Assembly: GCF_947387555.1 (NCBI RefSeq)
Contig: NZ_CANDNZ010000022.1
Span: 23,090 to 87,089 of the forward strand
DNA from: Thalassomonas sp. RHCl1
GTDB lineage: Bacteria > Pseudomonadota > Gammaproteobacteria > Enterobacterales > Alteromonadaceae
DNA: 64,000 nt
Direction: 5' to 3'
Made by a program: the position numbers and the translations under genes. This document shows positions 7,794-15,759 of this stretch, one piece after another. The notes beneath the pieces were generated by a model. It saw only the letters and a list, made by a program, of their open reading frames with translations. It searched no databases and was not told the DNA's origin. The stretch's first letter is position 1; every line of letters starts with the position of its first letter.

Positions 7794-10193
7794 TCAGTAA
7801 TAGGTATAAGTAAAGCTTAAGCCCATGGTTCGTGGCCGGTTGGTGGAGACTCTGGGGATATCGTCTTGATTATTGATAAAGAGTTCGGCCCGTTTGTCGG
7901 TTAAGTTATCAATATAAACTTTCGCCGACCAGCTTTCTTTTTCTATGCCTATCGAAGCGTTTAACAGGGTGTAGCTGTCCTGCTTTTGTCTTTCGCTGTC
8001 AACAATAGAGCTGTAAGAGCTGCCGGCATATTGGCCGGCAACCTGCCAGTTGACCATGTACTCGCCTACTTCCCAGTCATACCTGGCGCGCAGGTTGCCC
8101 TGAAATTCAGGGGTCAGCGGCAGGGAGCTGCCTATGGGCGCCATTTCTATTACCTGGGCATTTAAGGCGGTTAATTCGGTATCGTTATAAGAGAAGGCAG
8201 CCAATAAGGTTAAATTGTCAGTGGCCTGCCAGGCGATGTCGCCTTCAAAACCCTTAATTTCTGAATCGGCGGCATTTTCAATAAAGGTGAGTATCGAGAC
8301 GTTAACCGGGTCAAAGCGCGATACCTGCATATCGTCCCATTCGATATAGTAGAGGTTGGCGTTAAAGCGCAGGGTATTATCCAGTAACATCGCCTTCCAG
8401 CCGAATTCATAGTTGGTGACATCGTCGGTATCATAGGTCACTTCTACGTCCGGAAATGCCGGATTTGCCGATGCTATGCCGCCGCCGCGGTTAAAGCCGC
8501 CGGGCCTGAAGCCTTCGGAGTATGTGGCATAAAGCAGGATATCTTCTGTTGCCTGGTAGCTGATATTGAATTTGGTGATGGTATCGTCGCTTTTGAGCGG
8601 CTTGTCGGAGTGGCCGCCCGAGCTGTCATAATCCCGGCCGCTGTCGCCATCGACCCCTTTTTCGGCAAAGTTGGACGAGCCGGTAAAGTCGGATTCGATC
8701 TCATACCAGCGCAGGCCGGCGGTTACGGTCAAATCATCGGTTAAGTCGTATGACAACTCACCAAAGACGGCAATCTGTTCTTCGGTGCGGGTAATGTCGT
8801 TAAAGAAAGCGACCCCGGGAGCCCTGGCATTAGGGTTGATATTGTTGGCACCGGAAATAGGGGCATTCGGTACGAAACCCAGCTGTGGGGTAGCCTGGTA
8901 AACAAAATCGTCTTGTGTTTCTATTTCAAAGTCATCGTAGTAGACACCGCCAATAAAGCGCAGCGGCTGCTCGGCATCTGTGGCGATGCGAAACTCATGG
9001 GTGATCCGGGTTTGGTCTTGCTGACCTTTAAAACCTTTGGTGGGATCTAAACATTCGCGGTAGCTCACTTCTTCAGAGGCATAACTACAGGTATACCAGG
9101 GGATGAAGGCACCGCTGTTGTTGTAGCCGGTGTAATCTATGGCCTGCTCGACTTCCCGGTCGAGAAAGGCTCCGGTGTACACCAGTTCGAGATCATTAAT
9201 GGTGCCGCTCACCGTCCAGGAAGTTTGCGAAAATTCATCCCTTAATTTATCGGGGAAGTAACGCTGTACTTCAAGATCGCCCACTTCCGGGTCGTAATCA
9301 AACACTCCGTCGGCGCCTAATTCCTGCTGGGCATGTTGTACTAACAGCTCCCAGTCGCTATTGATGTCGTATTTAAGGCCAAGGCGGGCGCCTTTATAAA
9401 AACTGTCGTTAAAGTCTTTTTCAACCAAAGAGGTGTTGGCGGCGCTTTGATAGACGGTATCTTCCGGTAGCCCTTTAACGCTGTCGGCGACCTCGGTATT
9501 GATGCTGGGATCTAAAGTGAATTCACCGGCGACATTATCGATATAACCGCCTTTATTGACACTGTATAGCGCGGCCCTGAAGGCGAGATCGTCGGTGACG
9601 GGTAAATTAATGAAACCTTCAACATTGGTACTCATTTCACCCTTATGGGTGTTGGCTATGCCGGAGGTAAAGCCGGCTTCAAAGGTATCGGTATCGGGCT
9701 TTTTGGTGATATAGCGTACGGTACCCGCCTGTGAGCTGGCGCCGAATAAAGTGCCTTGCGGCCCTGCCAATACCTCGATCCTTTCCAGATCTGTGGCATA
9801 AACATCTAAATTACGTCCCGGTGCGGTCACCGGTTGTTCGTCGACATATAAAGCAACATTCGGGCTGGTGCCCTGTGCCCCGGATAACATTACGCTGATC
9901 GGCTGAATGGCCATGCCACGGATAAAAACGTCCGCCTGGCCCGGGCCTCTGCCGCCGACGGTGACATTGGGCATATAGCGGACAAAGTCGTCAAAGTTGC
10001 CGATATTGTTGTCTGCTAAGTCGGCATCGCTCATCGCCTGAACGGAGACAGGGGTAGACTGGATGCTTTGTACCCGTTTGGTAGCGGTGACTTCAATGAC
10101 TTCGATTTCTTTGGTATCTGCCATTGTCGAGAAAGGGGTGGATAGACCTAAGGCGGAGAGTACAGCACATGTTATTGCTTTACGTTGAAACAT
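7794..10193 (-). CDS. TonB-dependent outer-membrane receptor
   Basis: This 799-residue protein has a cleavable signal peptide (ends near STPFSTMA, about residue 25) and a TonB-box-like segment (KEIEVIEVTATK). A plug domain follows to about residue 170 (TPVSVQAMSDADL, ERIEVLAGPQGTLFGASSQAG). The rest is a 22-strand-type barrel ending in an aromatic C-terminus (MGLSFTYTYY). It imports a bulky substrate across the outer membrane using the TonB-ExbBD energy system. The substrate cannot be read from sequence. The plug has the 'LAGPQGTLFG' form common in marine receptors for sugars or other organic ligands rather than a classic siderophore receptor. It is divergent from the BCCT transporter across a dyad-rich 220-base gap, and a terminator separates it from the sulfotransferase gene. 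Confidence 0.93.
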   Translation of the reverse strand: MFQRKAITCAVLSALGLSTPFSTMADTKEIEVIEVTATKRVQSIQSTPVSVQAMSDADLADNNIGNFDDFVRYMPNVTVGGRGPGQADVFIRGMAIQPISVMLSGAQGTSPNVALYVDEQPVTAPGRNLDVYATDLERIEVLAGPQGTLFGASSQAGTVRYITKKPDTDTFEAGFTSGIANTHKGEMSTNVEGFINLPVTDDLAFRAALYSVNKGGYIDNVAGEFTLDPSINTEVADSVKGLPEDTVYQSAANTSLVEKDFNDSFYKGARLGLKYDINSDWELLVQHAQQELGADGVFDYDPEVGDLEVQRYFPDKLRDEFSQTSWTVSGTINDLELVYTGAFLDREVEQAIDYTGYNNSGAFIPWYTCSYASEEVSYRECLDPTKGFKGQQDQTRITHEFRIATDAEQPLRFIGGVYYDDFEIETQDDFVYQATPQLGFVPNAPISGANNINPNARAPGVAFFNDITRTEEQIAVFGELSYDLTDDLTVTAGLRWYEIESDFTGSSNFAEKGVDGDSGRDYDSSGGHSDKPLKSDDTITKFNISYQATEDILLYATYSEGFRPGGFNRGGGIASANPAFPDVEVTYDTDDVTNYEFGWKAMLLDNTLRFNANLYYIEWDDMQVSRFDPVNVSILTFIENAADSEIKGFEGDIAWQATDNLTLLAAFSYNDTELTALNAQVIEMAPIGSSLPLTPEFQGNLRARYDWEVGEYMVNWQVAGQYAGSSYSSIVDSERQKQDSYTLLNASIGIEKESWSAKVYIDNLTDKRAELFINNQDDIPRVSTNRPRTMGLSFTYTYY

Positions 10194-10237
10194 AGTTTTC
10201 CCATGGAATGATGTTTATTAAATTTTTTATAACAACT

Positions 10238-10288
10238 CTAAGTAATATAGTTGGCTCCTATCGGAGGATATTCATCAATATTACTTAG
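10238..10288. promoter_or_regulatory. Large nested inverted repeat between divergent genes
   Basis: A perfect 11-bp inverted repeat, CTAAGTAATAT (10238-10248) and ATATTACTTAG (10278-10288), flanks an inner dyad CTCC-TATC-GGAG (10255-10266). The outer flanks (TTATAAC, GTTATAA) extend the symmetry imperfectly. It lies 45 bases before the receptor start and 127 bases before the transporter start, so it is a candidate operator for one or both. Confidence 0.55.
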
Positions 10289-10414
10289 TGTTATAACAAA
10301 TAAGGGTAGCATCATTGTCTATGTAAATCATATTTAAAAGGTTTTAACTTTTTGTGATGTTTTAAGCCATGCTGTACAATGATTTGAATTCTAATTATAT
10401 GTAGTAGAAGTTTT

Positions 10415-12358
10415 ATGAAGCTAGATGTTTCGAAGATAAACCCCCCGGTGTTTCTTACATCGTCCTTGCTGATCATCGGCCTATTGCTGTTTACCATTTT
10501 CACGCCGGATATCGCCAGCGGGTTGTTTTCCAATATCCAGGCGGGGATCATTGCTAACGGCAGCTGGTTTTATGTGCTGACGGTTGCCGTTATCCTCGGG
10601 TTTGTCATTTATTTGAGCATGTCCAGGTTTGGCTCGATAAAGCTGGGGCCGGATCACATCAGTCCCGACTATAAACTCTCTACCTGGCTTTCTATGCTGT
10701 TTGCCGCCGGTATGGGCATAGGTTTGATGTTCTTTGGTGTTGCCGAGCCGATCATGCATTATCTTTCGCCGCCAACGGCAGAGCAGGGCTCGCTGGCGTC
10801 GGTGAAAGAGGCGATGAAAATTACCTTTTTCCACTGGGGACTGCATGCCTGGGCCATCTATGCCATCGTTGCTTTGATACTGGCTTATTTCTGTTACCGG
10901 CATAAATTACCGCTGACCTTGCGCTCCGCCCTGCATCCTATTATCGGCGATCGCATTTATGGCTGGCCGGGTCATTTAGTCGATACTTTTGCCGTGGTCA
11001 GTACGGTCTTTGGTGTCGCCACCTCTCTCGGCTTAGGGGCCTCCCAGGTCAATGCCGGTCTGAATTATCTTTTTTCAACCGAAGTCAGCCAAAGCAACCA
11101 GGTGCTGATCATGGTGGTGATCACCGCATTTGCTTCCATTTCCGTGGCCACCGGGCTGGATAAAGGTATCAAGATCCTGTCAGAAATTAATATGGGCCTG
11201 GCGGTAGTGCTGTTATTGCTGATCTTCGTGTTAGGCCCGACTGTGTTTCTATTACAGGCTTATGTGCAAAATATCGGGGCATATCTGTCCGATATTGTTT
11301 CCAATACCTTTAACTTATTTGCCTATGAAAAGAAAAGCTGGATTGGCGGCTGGACCATCTTCTATTGGGGCTGGTGGCTGGCCTGGGCGCCGTTTGTCGG
11401 CCTGTTTATTGCCCGGATTTCCAAAGGCAGAACCATCCGGGAATTTGTGATCGGTGTTATGCTGGTGCCTACCGCGTTTACCTTGTTGTGGATGACGATT
11501 TTCGGCAATTCGGCCATTTCCCTGGTGGTGGATCAGGGGGTTACTGAGCTGACAACCATGATAGGGCAAAACTCAGCCGTAGGCTTGTTTGTGTTTTTGG
11601 AGAATTTCCCCTGGGCGACTGCCCTGACCGGACTTTCCATCCTGATGATAGTGATTTTCTTTGTGACTTCCTGTGATTCCGGGGCCATGGTGATAGATAT
11701 GCTGTGTTCAAACGGACGTAACGACACTCCTTTATGGCAAAGGCTTTTTTGGGCGCTCGGTGTTGGTGTTGTTGCTGCGGTTTTGAGCCTGGCGGGTGGG
11801 TTGGATGCCTTGCAAACCATGACCATAGCCAGTGCCTTGCCCTTTTCTGTGGTGCTGCTAATGGCCTGCTTTGGCTTAATAAAAGCCCTGAGAATAGAAT
11901 CGGCAAAACGCGAAAGTCTGCAAATTAATGTCGTGCCGACGAACTGCTATGCTAAGGCCGATAACTGGCGTGAAAAGCTGGACAATATAGTGTCAACGCC
12001 GGATAAGAAAAATGCGGATGCCTTTATTAATAAAACCGTTAAAAAAGCTTTTGAAAAACTCAAAGAACAGTTTGAAACCAATAATATCAGTGCGGAGATT
12101 TCTGTGAAGGAAGCGGGGCTGGCCTTTAAGGTTTTTCACGGCGATGAGCATGACTTTATTTACGGTGTCCATAAAAAGAAACTGGCCCAGCCTGATTTTA
12201 CCCTGGAAGACAGCGAAAGCTACTACCGGGCAGAAGTTCACCTGCTTGAAGGGGGACAGGATTACGATATTATGGGCTGGTCAGAAGTTGCGGTTATCAA
12301 TGATGTGATCGAGCAGTATCAAAAGCATATGCACTTTTTGCATTTGCTAAGAGAATAG
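10415..12358 (+). CDS. BCCT-family osmolyte transporter (BetT-like)
   Basis: This 647-residue inner-membrane protein has about 12 helices over residues 14-500 and a soluble C-terminal tail of about 150 residues. The family tryptophan signature is present (WTIFYWGWWLAWAPFVG), as are FAAGMGIGLMFFGVAEP and the helix-4 glycine-rich segment. BCCT proteins take up choline, glycine betaine, carnitine or DMSP by Na+ or H+ coupling. The long C-terminal tail matches BetT-type carriers, where it controls osmotic activation. Substrate identity is not decided by sequence. The gene stands alone with a convergent marR-type gene; they share a hairpin overlapping both stop codons. Confidence 0.92.
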   Translation: MKLDVSKINPPVFLTSSLLIIGLLLFTIFTPDIASGLFSNIQAGIIANGSWFYVLTVAVILGFVIYLSMSRFGSIKLGPDHISPDYKLSTWLSMLFAAGMGIGLMFFGVAEPIMHYLSPPTAEQGSLASVKEAMKITFFHWGLHAWAIYAIVALILAYFCYRHKLPLTLRSALHPIIGDRIYGWPGHLVDTFAVVSTVFGVATSLGLGASQVNAGLNYLFSTEVSQSNQVLIMVVITAFASISVATGLDKGIKILSEINMGLAVVLLLLIFVLGPTVFLLQAYVQNIGAYLSDIVSNTFNLFAYEKKSWIGGWTIFYWGWWLAWAPFVGLFIARISKGRTIREFVIGVMLVPTAFTLLWMTIFGNSAISLVVDQGVTELTTMIGQNSAVGLFVFLENFPWATALTGLSILMIVIFFVTSCDSGAMVIDMLCSNGRNDTPLWQRLFWALGVGVVAAVLSLAGGLDALQTMTIASALPFSVVLLMACFGLIKALRIESAKRESLQINVVPTNCYAKADNWREKLDNIVSTPDKKNADAFINKTVKKAFEKLKEQFETNNISAEISVKEAGLAFKVFHGDEHDFIYGVHKKKLAQPDFTLEDSESYYRAEVHLLEGGQDYDIMGWSEVAVINDVIEQYQKHMHFLHLLRE

Positions 12359-12375
12359 CGAAACTTCGCTATTCT
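12352..12375. terminator. Bidirectional terminator overlapping two stop codons
   Basis: A perfect 11-bp stem (AGAATAGCGAA / TTCGCTATTCT) has a 2-base loop and contains the transporter's TAG (12356-12358) and the MarR gene's stop (12369-12371) in opposite arms. T tracts are weak on both sides, so it may act partly by pairing of the convergent transcripts. Confidence 0.65.
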
Positions 12376-12863
12376 TCATTCTGTGTTGCCGTACTCATGT
12401 GCATAGGATCAATTTCCAGCACAGGGGCGGCATCAAGTTCATTGGCATCCATCATAGTGGCAATGCGCTGCATGGATGACAAGAGCAAGGATTGCTCCCA
12501 GTCTTCAAGACTACAAAAGTTTTGGATAAAGTGCTCTTGCAATGGCTGAGGGGCGTCGATTAAGGAATTACGTCCTTTTTCTGCCAAAAATAAACTGACC
12601 CTGCGTTTATCTTCGGTGCTGCGCACCCGGTTAATAAGTCCTTTATGTTCTAATCTGTCCAAAATATTGGTAACGGTTGCCGCACTCAAGTTAATGCTTT
12701 TGGCAATCTGGCTGGCGGTGACACCTTTTACTCTTGCTATTTCCTGCATAATCAAGAGTTGCGGGCCGGTGAGGCCGGAGGATTTATTAAGTTGCTTGGA
12801 ATGCAAATCAATTGCGCGAATGACTTTGCGAATTGATACCAAGAGTTCTTCGTATTTTTCCAT
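12369..12863 (-). CDS. MarR-family transcriptional regulator
   Basis: This 164-residue protein has a winged-helix core. The segment LTGPQLLIMQEIARVKGVTA leads into the recognition helix QIAKSINLSAATVTNILDRL, then the wing (RSTEDKRRVSLFLAEKG). An extended C-terminal tail of about 35 residues ends EIDPMHMSTATQNEE. MarR proteins bind palindromic operators as dimers and usually respond to small aromatic or osmotic signals. It is convergent with the BCCT transporter and is not clearly its regulator. Its own promoter lies in 12864-13050. Confidence 0.88.
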   Translation of the reverse strand: MEKYEELLVSIRKVIRAIDLHSKQLNKSSGLTGPQLLIMQEIARVKGVTASQIAKSINLSAATVTNILDRLEHKGLINRVRSTEDKRRVSLFLAEKGRNSLIDAPQPLQEHFIQNFCSLEDWEQSLLLSSMQRIATMMDANELDAAPVLEIDPMHMSTATQNEE

Positions 12864-13142
12864 TCGATAATGATCTGAATTTAAATATTCGCAAAGGATA
12901 GCATTTAACAGTTTAAATTGTAATTACTCTCTTGGTACTAGCGGGTAGCTGTTTTGCGGGGCTGCTAAAAAAGAACTGAGATTAAAAACAGTCCTGTCAG
13001 TCCTGTTTGCCATTATTTTCTTAAAAGCTGATATTTTTTAGCAACACTTTTTTTATCTGTGTTTCTTAAGGTTGCAATAAGGCTTGTGTGTTTGAATATG
13101 CAGGCTGTATTTGCAAGTTTATTTTATGATAAAGGAATAAAA

Positions 13143-13406
13143 ATGAAGATGATTAAAAAGTGTTTGTTAGGCGGTGTTCTGGCCATGGCTGCAGTGAGTG
13201 CGCAGGCGAATGATCTTGTTTTGCCGGAATTAGATGAGAAAGATTTACTTCTTTTTCAACAGTATCTGACCTGTACAAGTAAGGCTTATGACCAATATCC
13301 GCCGATTGTTTTGATACCCGGCACTCCGGCAATGGAAAATCCTGGGTTGGCACCTGCGCTGGCTGAATGCCAAAGGGTTTATGACGCTGTAAAATCCGCC
13401 GGTTAA
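13143..13406 (+). CDS. Small secreted protein of unknown function
   Basis: This is an 87-residue protein with a clear signal peptide (MKMIKKCLLGGVLAMAAVSAQA). The start at 13143 is chosen because AAAGGA lies 7-12 bases upstream and the signal peptide begins there; a longer frame from 13059 has no such support. The mature part has two cysteines (LTCTSKAY and LAECQRVY), which could form a disulfide in the periplasm. I do not recognise the family. Confidence 0.7.
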   Translation: MKMIKKCLLGGVLAMAAVSAQANDLVLPELDEKDLLLFQQYLTCTSKAYDQYPPIVLIPGTPAMENPGLAPALAECQRVYDAVKSAG

Positions 13407-13424
13407 ATTAAGGAGGATTTGCCA

Positions 13425-13449
13425 GGGGCGCCACCTGAGGGGGCGTCCC
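13425..13449 (+). terminator. GC-rich hairpin after the small secreted protein
   Basis: An 8-bp stem with one G-T pair (GGGGCGCC / GGCGTCCC) and a 9-base loop begins 19 bases past the stop. No strong T run follows, so termination is probable rather than certain. Confidence 0.5.
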
Positions 13450-13578
13450 GATATCTGTTAAAGTTTACTTTCCCAGGTTTTTTCACTGTCTTTTTCTAAA
13501 AGAAAATGGCAAAAATCAACAAAGCCGCTTACGCTATTTTTTATGCCTGAAATATAAGTCAGACAAGGAACTTCCGAG

Positions 13579-13929
13579 ATGACTATTGAACGAATCGACA
13601 CTAAACAGCGTATGAGTCGGGTAGTGAAACATAATGGTGTGATTTATCTGTGTGGCCAAGTTTGTACCGATTCTACTCAGGGAATAACCGAGCAGACGCA
13701 AACCATGTTAATGAAAGTCGACGCCTTGCTTGAAGAGGCGGGCAGCGACCGCGAGCATATTTTATCTGCCACTATTTATGTTAAAGACATGAGTTATTTT
13801 GGCGAAATGAATGCGGTTTGGGATAGTTGGGTACCGCAGGGACATGCACCTGCCCGGGCCTGTGTTACCGCTAATATGGCGCGAGAAGAGCTTTTGGTGG
13901 AAATTTCCGTGGTTGCCGCAGAAAAATAA
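13579..13929 (+). CDS. RidA/YjgF-family protein
   Basis: This 116-residue protein spans the full RidA fold. Visible family features are [10 protein letters not shown], the [27 protein letters not shown] stretch (about residues 45-72) and the conserved arginine in PARACV (about residue 93). RidA proteins form trimers and hydrolyse reactive enamine/imine intermediates made by PLP enzymes; this form resembles the YoaB/RutC-like subgroup more than archetypal RidA. It is a single-gene unit with its own terminator, unrelated in strand to the nor operon that follows. Confidence 0.88.
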   Translation: MTIERIDTKQRMSRVVKHNGVIYLCGQVCTDSTQGITEQTQTMLMKVDALLEEAGSDREHILSATIYVKDMSYFGEMNAVWDSWVPQGHAPARACVTANMAREELLVEISVVAAEK

Positions 13930-13950
13930 ACTTATCCCTGCATAATAGAT

Positions 13951-13972
13951 CCGGCGTGAGAGCCGGTTTTCT
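13951..13972 (+). terminator. Intrinsic terminator after RidA gene
   Basis: A 5-bp GC stem (CCGGC / GCCGG) with a 6-base loop is followed directly by TTTTCTT. It lies about 20 bases past the stop. Confidence 0.75.
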
Positions 13973-14034
13973 TCCATATATGATATTTGTGTCATTATTT
14001 TTTACCTGCCGTGTTCAGGCTTTCAGTATGTTTA

Positions 14035-14349
14035 CTATTGGCCAAGTCCCTGAAATGATATTTGCGAATAGGCAACTATTACTCCAACCAGTAGGGTCAT
14101 GCCGTAAAAGTAGCCTTTGACTATCCTGCGGGTCAGCGGGGAAGTATGTTTTAGTCCCATAAATACATCTATCACCCAATGTGCTTTGACTATCACAATC
14201 AGGCAAACGAAAACCGTGGCGGCAACACTGCTGTTACCGGTCTCGGCTATGGCGGCGCTGAGCAGGGTCAGGGCGATAAGGCGCAGCCAGATATTGAAGG
14301 TTTGCTCCGAAAAATGTTTATGGGCGCTTCGGTACAGGTTCGTTAGCAT
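14035..14349 (-). CDS. norF: NorF-like small membrane protein (cytochrome oxidase subunit IV fold)
   Basis: This 104-residue protein has three predicted helices (about 22-40, 43-62, 78-97) and matches the small subunit-IV-like proteins that end nor operons. It follows norE by 4 bases and is the last gene of norCBDQEF. NorF is not a core subunit of NO reductase; in other denitrifiers NorE/NorF affect activity or assembly. The conserved feature seen is the KAHWVIDVFMGLKH segment in the second helix and loop. Confidence in the family is good, and in a specific function low. Confidence 0.78.
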   Translation of the reverse strand: MLTNLYRSAHKHFSEQTFNIWLRLIALTLLSAAIAETGNSSVAATVFVCLIVIVKAHWVIDVFMGLKHTSPLTRRIVKGYFYGMTLLVGVIVAYSQISFQGLGQ

Positions 14350-14353
14350 TTGT

Positions 14354-14971
14354 TCACCTTAAAACATAAATCAATGGGAAAATCAGGATCCACACCAGAT
14401 CTATCATATGCCAGTAACTGGCGGCACTTTCCAGGCCTTCATGGGATGACTGGTTGTAATAACCGATTGCTGTTAATACCGCGGTAAAAATGATGGTGCA
14501 GGTGCCGACCATTACATGCAGCAAGTGGTTGAAGGTAATGTAGTAATAGCTGGCAAAATAATAGTTGGTGCGCGGGCTGATCCCTGCCTGCTCGTTGAGT
14601 TGGTATTCCCAGCTTTTGATCAGACAGTAGCCGATACCGGCGGCTATGGTAAACATCAGCCACATCAGGGTACGGTTTTTGTCGCCGCGTTTGATGGCTT
14701 TTACCGCCCGGGCAACGAAGAAGCTGCTGCTTAGCAGTACCAGGGTATTGAGTAAGCCGGTGATGGTACTTATTTGCGCCGGGCCCTGGTAAAACTCCAC
14801 TGAAAAATACAGTTTGGCGATTAGGAAACCAATAAAGAAAAAACCGAACTCGGCTAATTCTGCGTAAATAAATACCCAGACAGCGACAGATCCGGGCGTT
14901 TTTGCTGCTTTAGTCTTCGGCTCTGTTATTGAGGGAGTTAACTCATCCAGGGCCGGGTTAGAAGTATGCAT
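14354..14971 (-). CDS. norE: NorE, cytochrome c oxidase subunit III-like protein
   Basis: This 205-residue protein has five predicted helices and subunit-III family features: VAVWVFIYAELAEFGFFFIGFL near residue 30, FNHLLHVMVG at about 148 and YWHMIDLVWILIFPLIYVLR at the end. The N-terminal 28 residues are hydrophilic. It overlaps the end of norQ by 14 bases, showing translational coupling. It is expected to sit in the inner membrane beside NorCB and help maturation or activity. Confidence 0.88.
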   Translation of the reverse strand: MHTSNPALDELTPSITEPKTKAAKTPGSVAVWVFIYAELAEFGFFFIGFLIAKLYFSVEFYQGPAQISTITGLLNTLVLLSSSFFVARAVKAIKRGDKNRTLMWLMFTIAAGIGYCLIKSWEYQLNEQAGISPRTNYYFASYYYITFNHLLHVMVGTCTIIFTAVLTAIGYYNQSSHEGLESAASYWHMIDLVWILIFPLIYVLR

Positions 14972-15737
14972 GTACCAGCTTCTCTAGTGCTTTAACGGTT
15001 TCCGGTTCGTCCGTTAACGGTTCGATAATGCAGTGGCGGCAGGCTTTGCTGATATTACAGCCGCTACTCAGCATTTTGGCAGTATAAATAAGCAAGCGGG
15101 TTGATACGGCGGCTTTAAGGTCTAAGTCGGTCAAACGCCTGATATCGCTGGCCAGCTTCACCAGTTGACTGGCGGTTTCTTTGTCTACTTTGCTTTCATG
15201 AATCAGTATTTCAATCTCTTTTTCCGCTTCGGGATAATCAAAGCTCATGCCGACAAAACGCTGCCGGGTACTGGGTTTAAGGCCTTTCATGATATTTTGG
15301 TAAGAGGGGTTATAAGAAACCACCAAAACAAAGTCTTTGTGGGCCTTGATCACTTCCCCGGTGCGTTCGATATGTAATTCGCGCCTGTGGTCGGTTAACG
15401 AGTGCAAGACCACGGTAGTATCTTTTCTTGCTTCGATAATTTCATCCAGGTAGCAGATGCCGCCATTTCTCACCGTCCGGGTGAGGGGGCCATCCTGCCA
15501 GTAGGTGCCGTCGGGGCTGATCAGGTGGCGACCGATCAGATCGGCGGCGGTTAAGTCATCGTGGCAGGAGATGGTAGTGATGGGGCGGTTCAACTCCTGC
15601 GCCATATATTCGACAAAGCGGGTTTTACCGCAGCCGGTGGGGCCTTTGATCAATGCGGGCAGATCGTGCTCTACGCAATAGTTGAATATTTCCACTTCGT
15701 CACCTTGTACCTGGTAATAACATGTATTGTTCATCAT
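14958..15737 (-). CDS. norQ: NorQ, MoxR-type AAA+ ATPase for NO reductase activation
   Basis: This protein of about 259 residues has Walker A GPTGCGKT (about residue 33) and Walker B CYLDEI (about 92), followed by DHRRELHIERTGE and a sensor-2 region (AAVSTRLLIYTAKML). The start is set at ATG 15737, just after GGAG; a GTG at 15746 and an ATG at 15734 are alternatives. NorQ works with the VWA protein NorD as a MoxR-VWA chaperone that inserts or activates the non-haem iron of NorB. It lies directly downstream of norD (about 20-base gap) and overlaps norE. Confidence 0.92.
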   Translation of the reverse strand: MMNNTCYYQVQGDEVEIFNYCVEHDLPALIKGPTGCGKTRFVEYMAQELNRPITTISCHDDLTAADLIGRHLISPDGTYWQDGPLTRTVRNGGICYLDEIIEARKDTTVVLHSLTDHRRELHIERTGEVIKAHKDFVLVVSYNPSYQNIMKGLKPSTRQRFVGMSFDYPEAEKEIEILIHESKVDKETASQLVKLASDIRRLTDLDLKAAVSTRLLIYTAKMLSSGCNISKACRHCIIEPLTDEPETVKALEKLVHAYF

Positions 15738-15759
15738 CTTCTCCACTTTCTGTTCGCTA

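Noticed and set aside
11541..11906. 121-codon minus-strand frame within the BCCT transporter
   Set aside because: Antisense to conserved transmembrane segments; no independent start signal.
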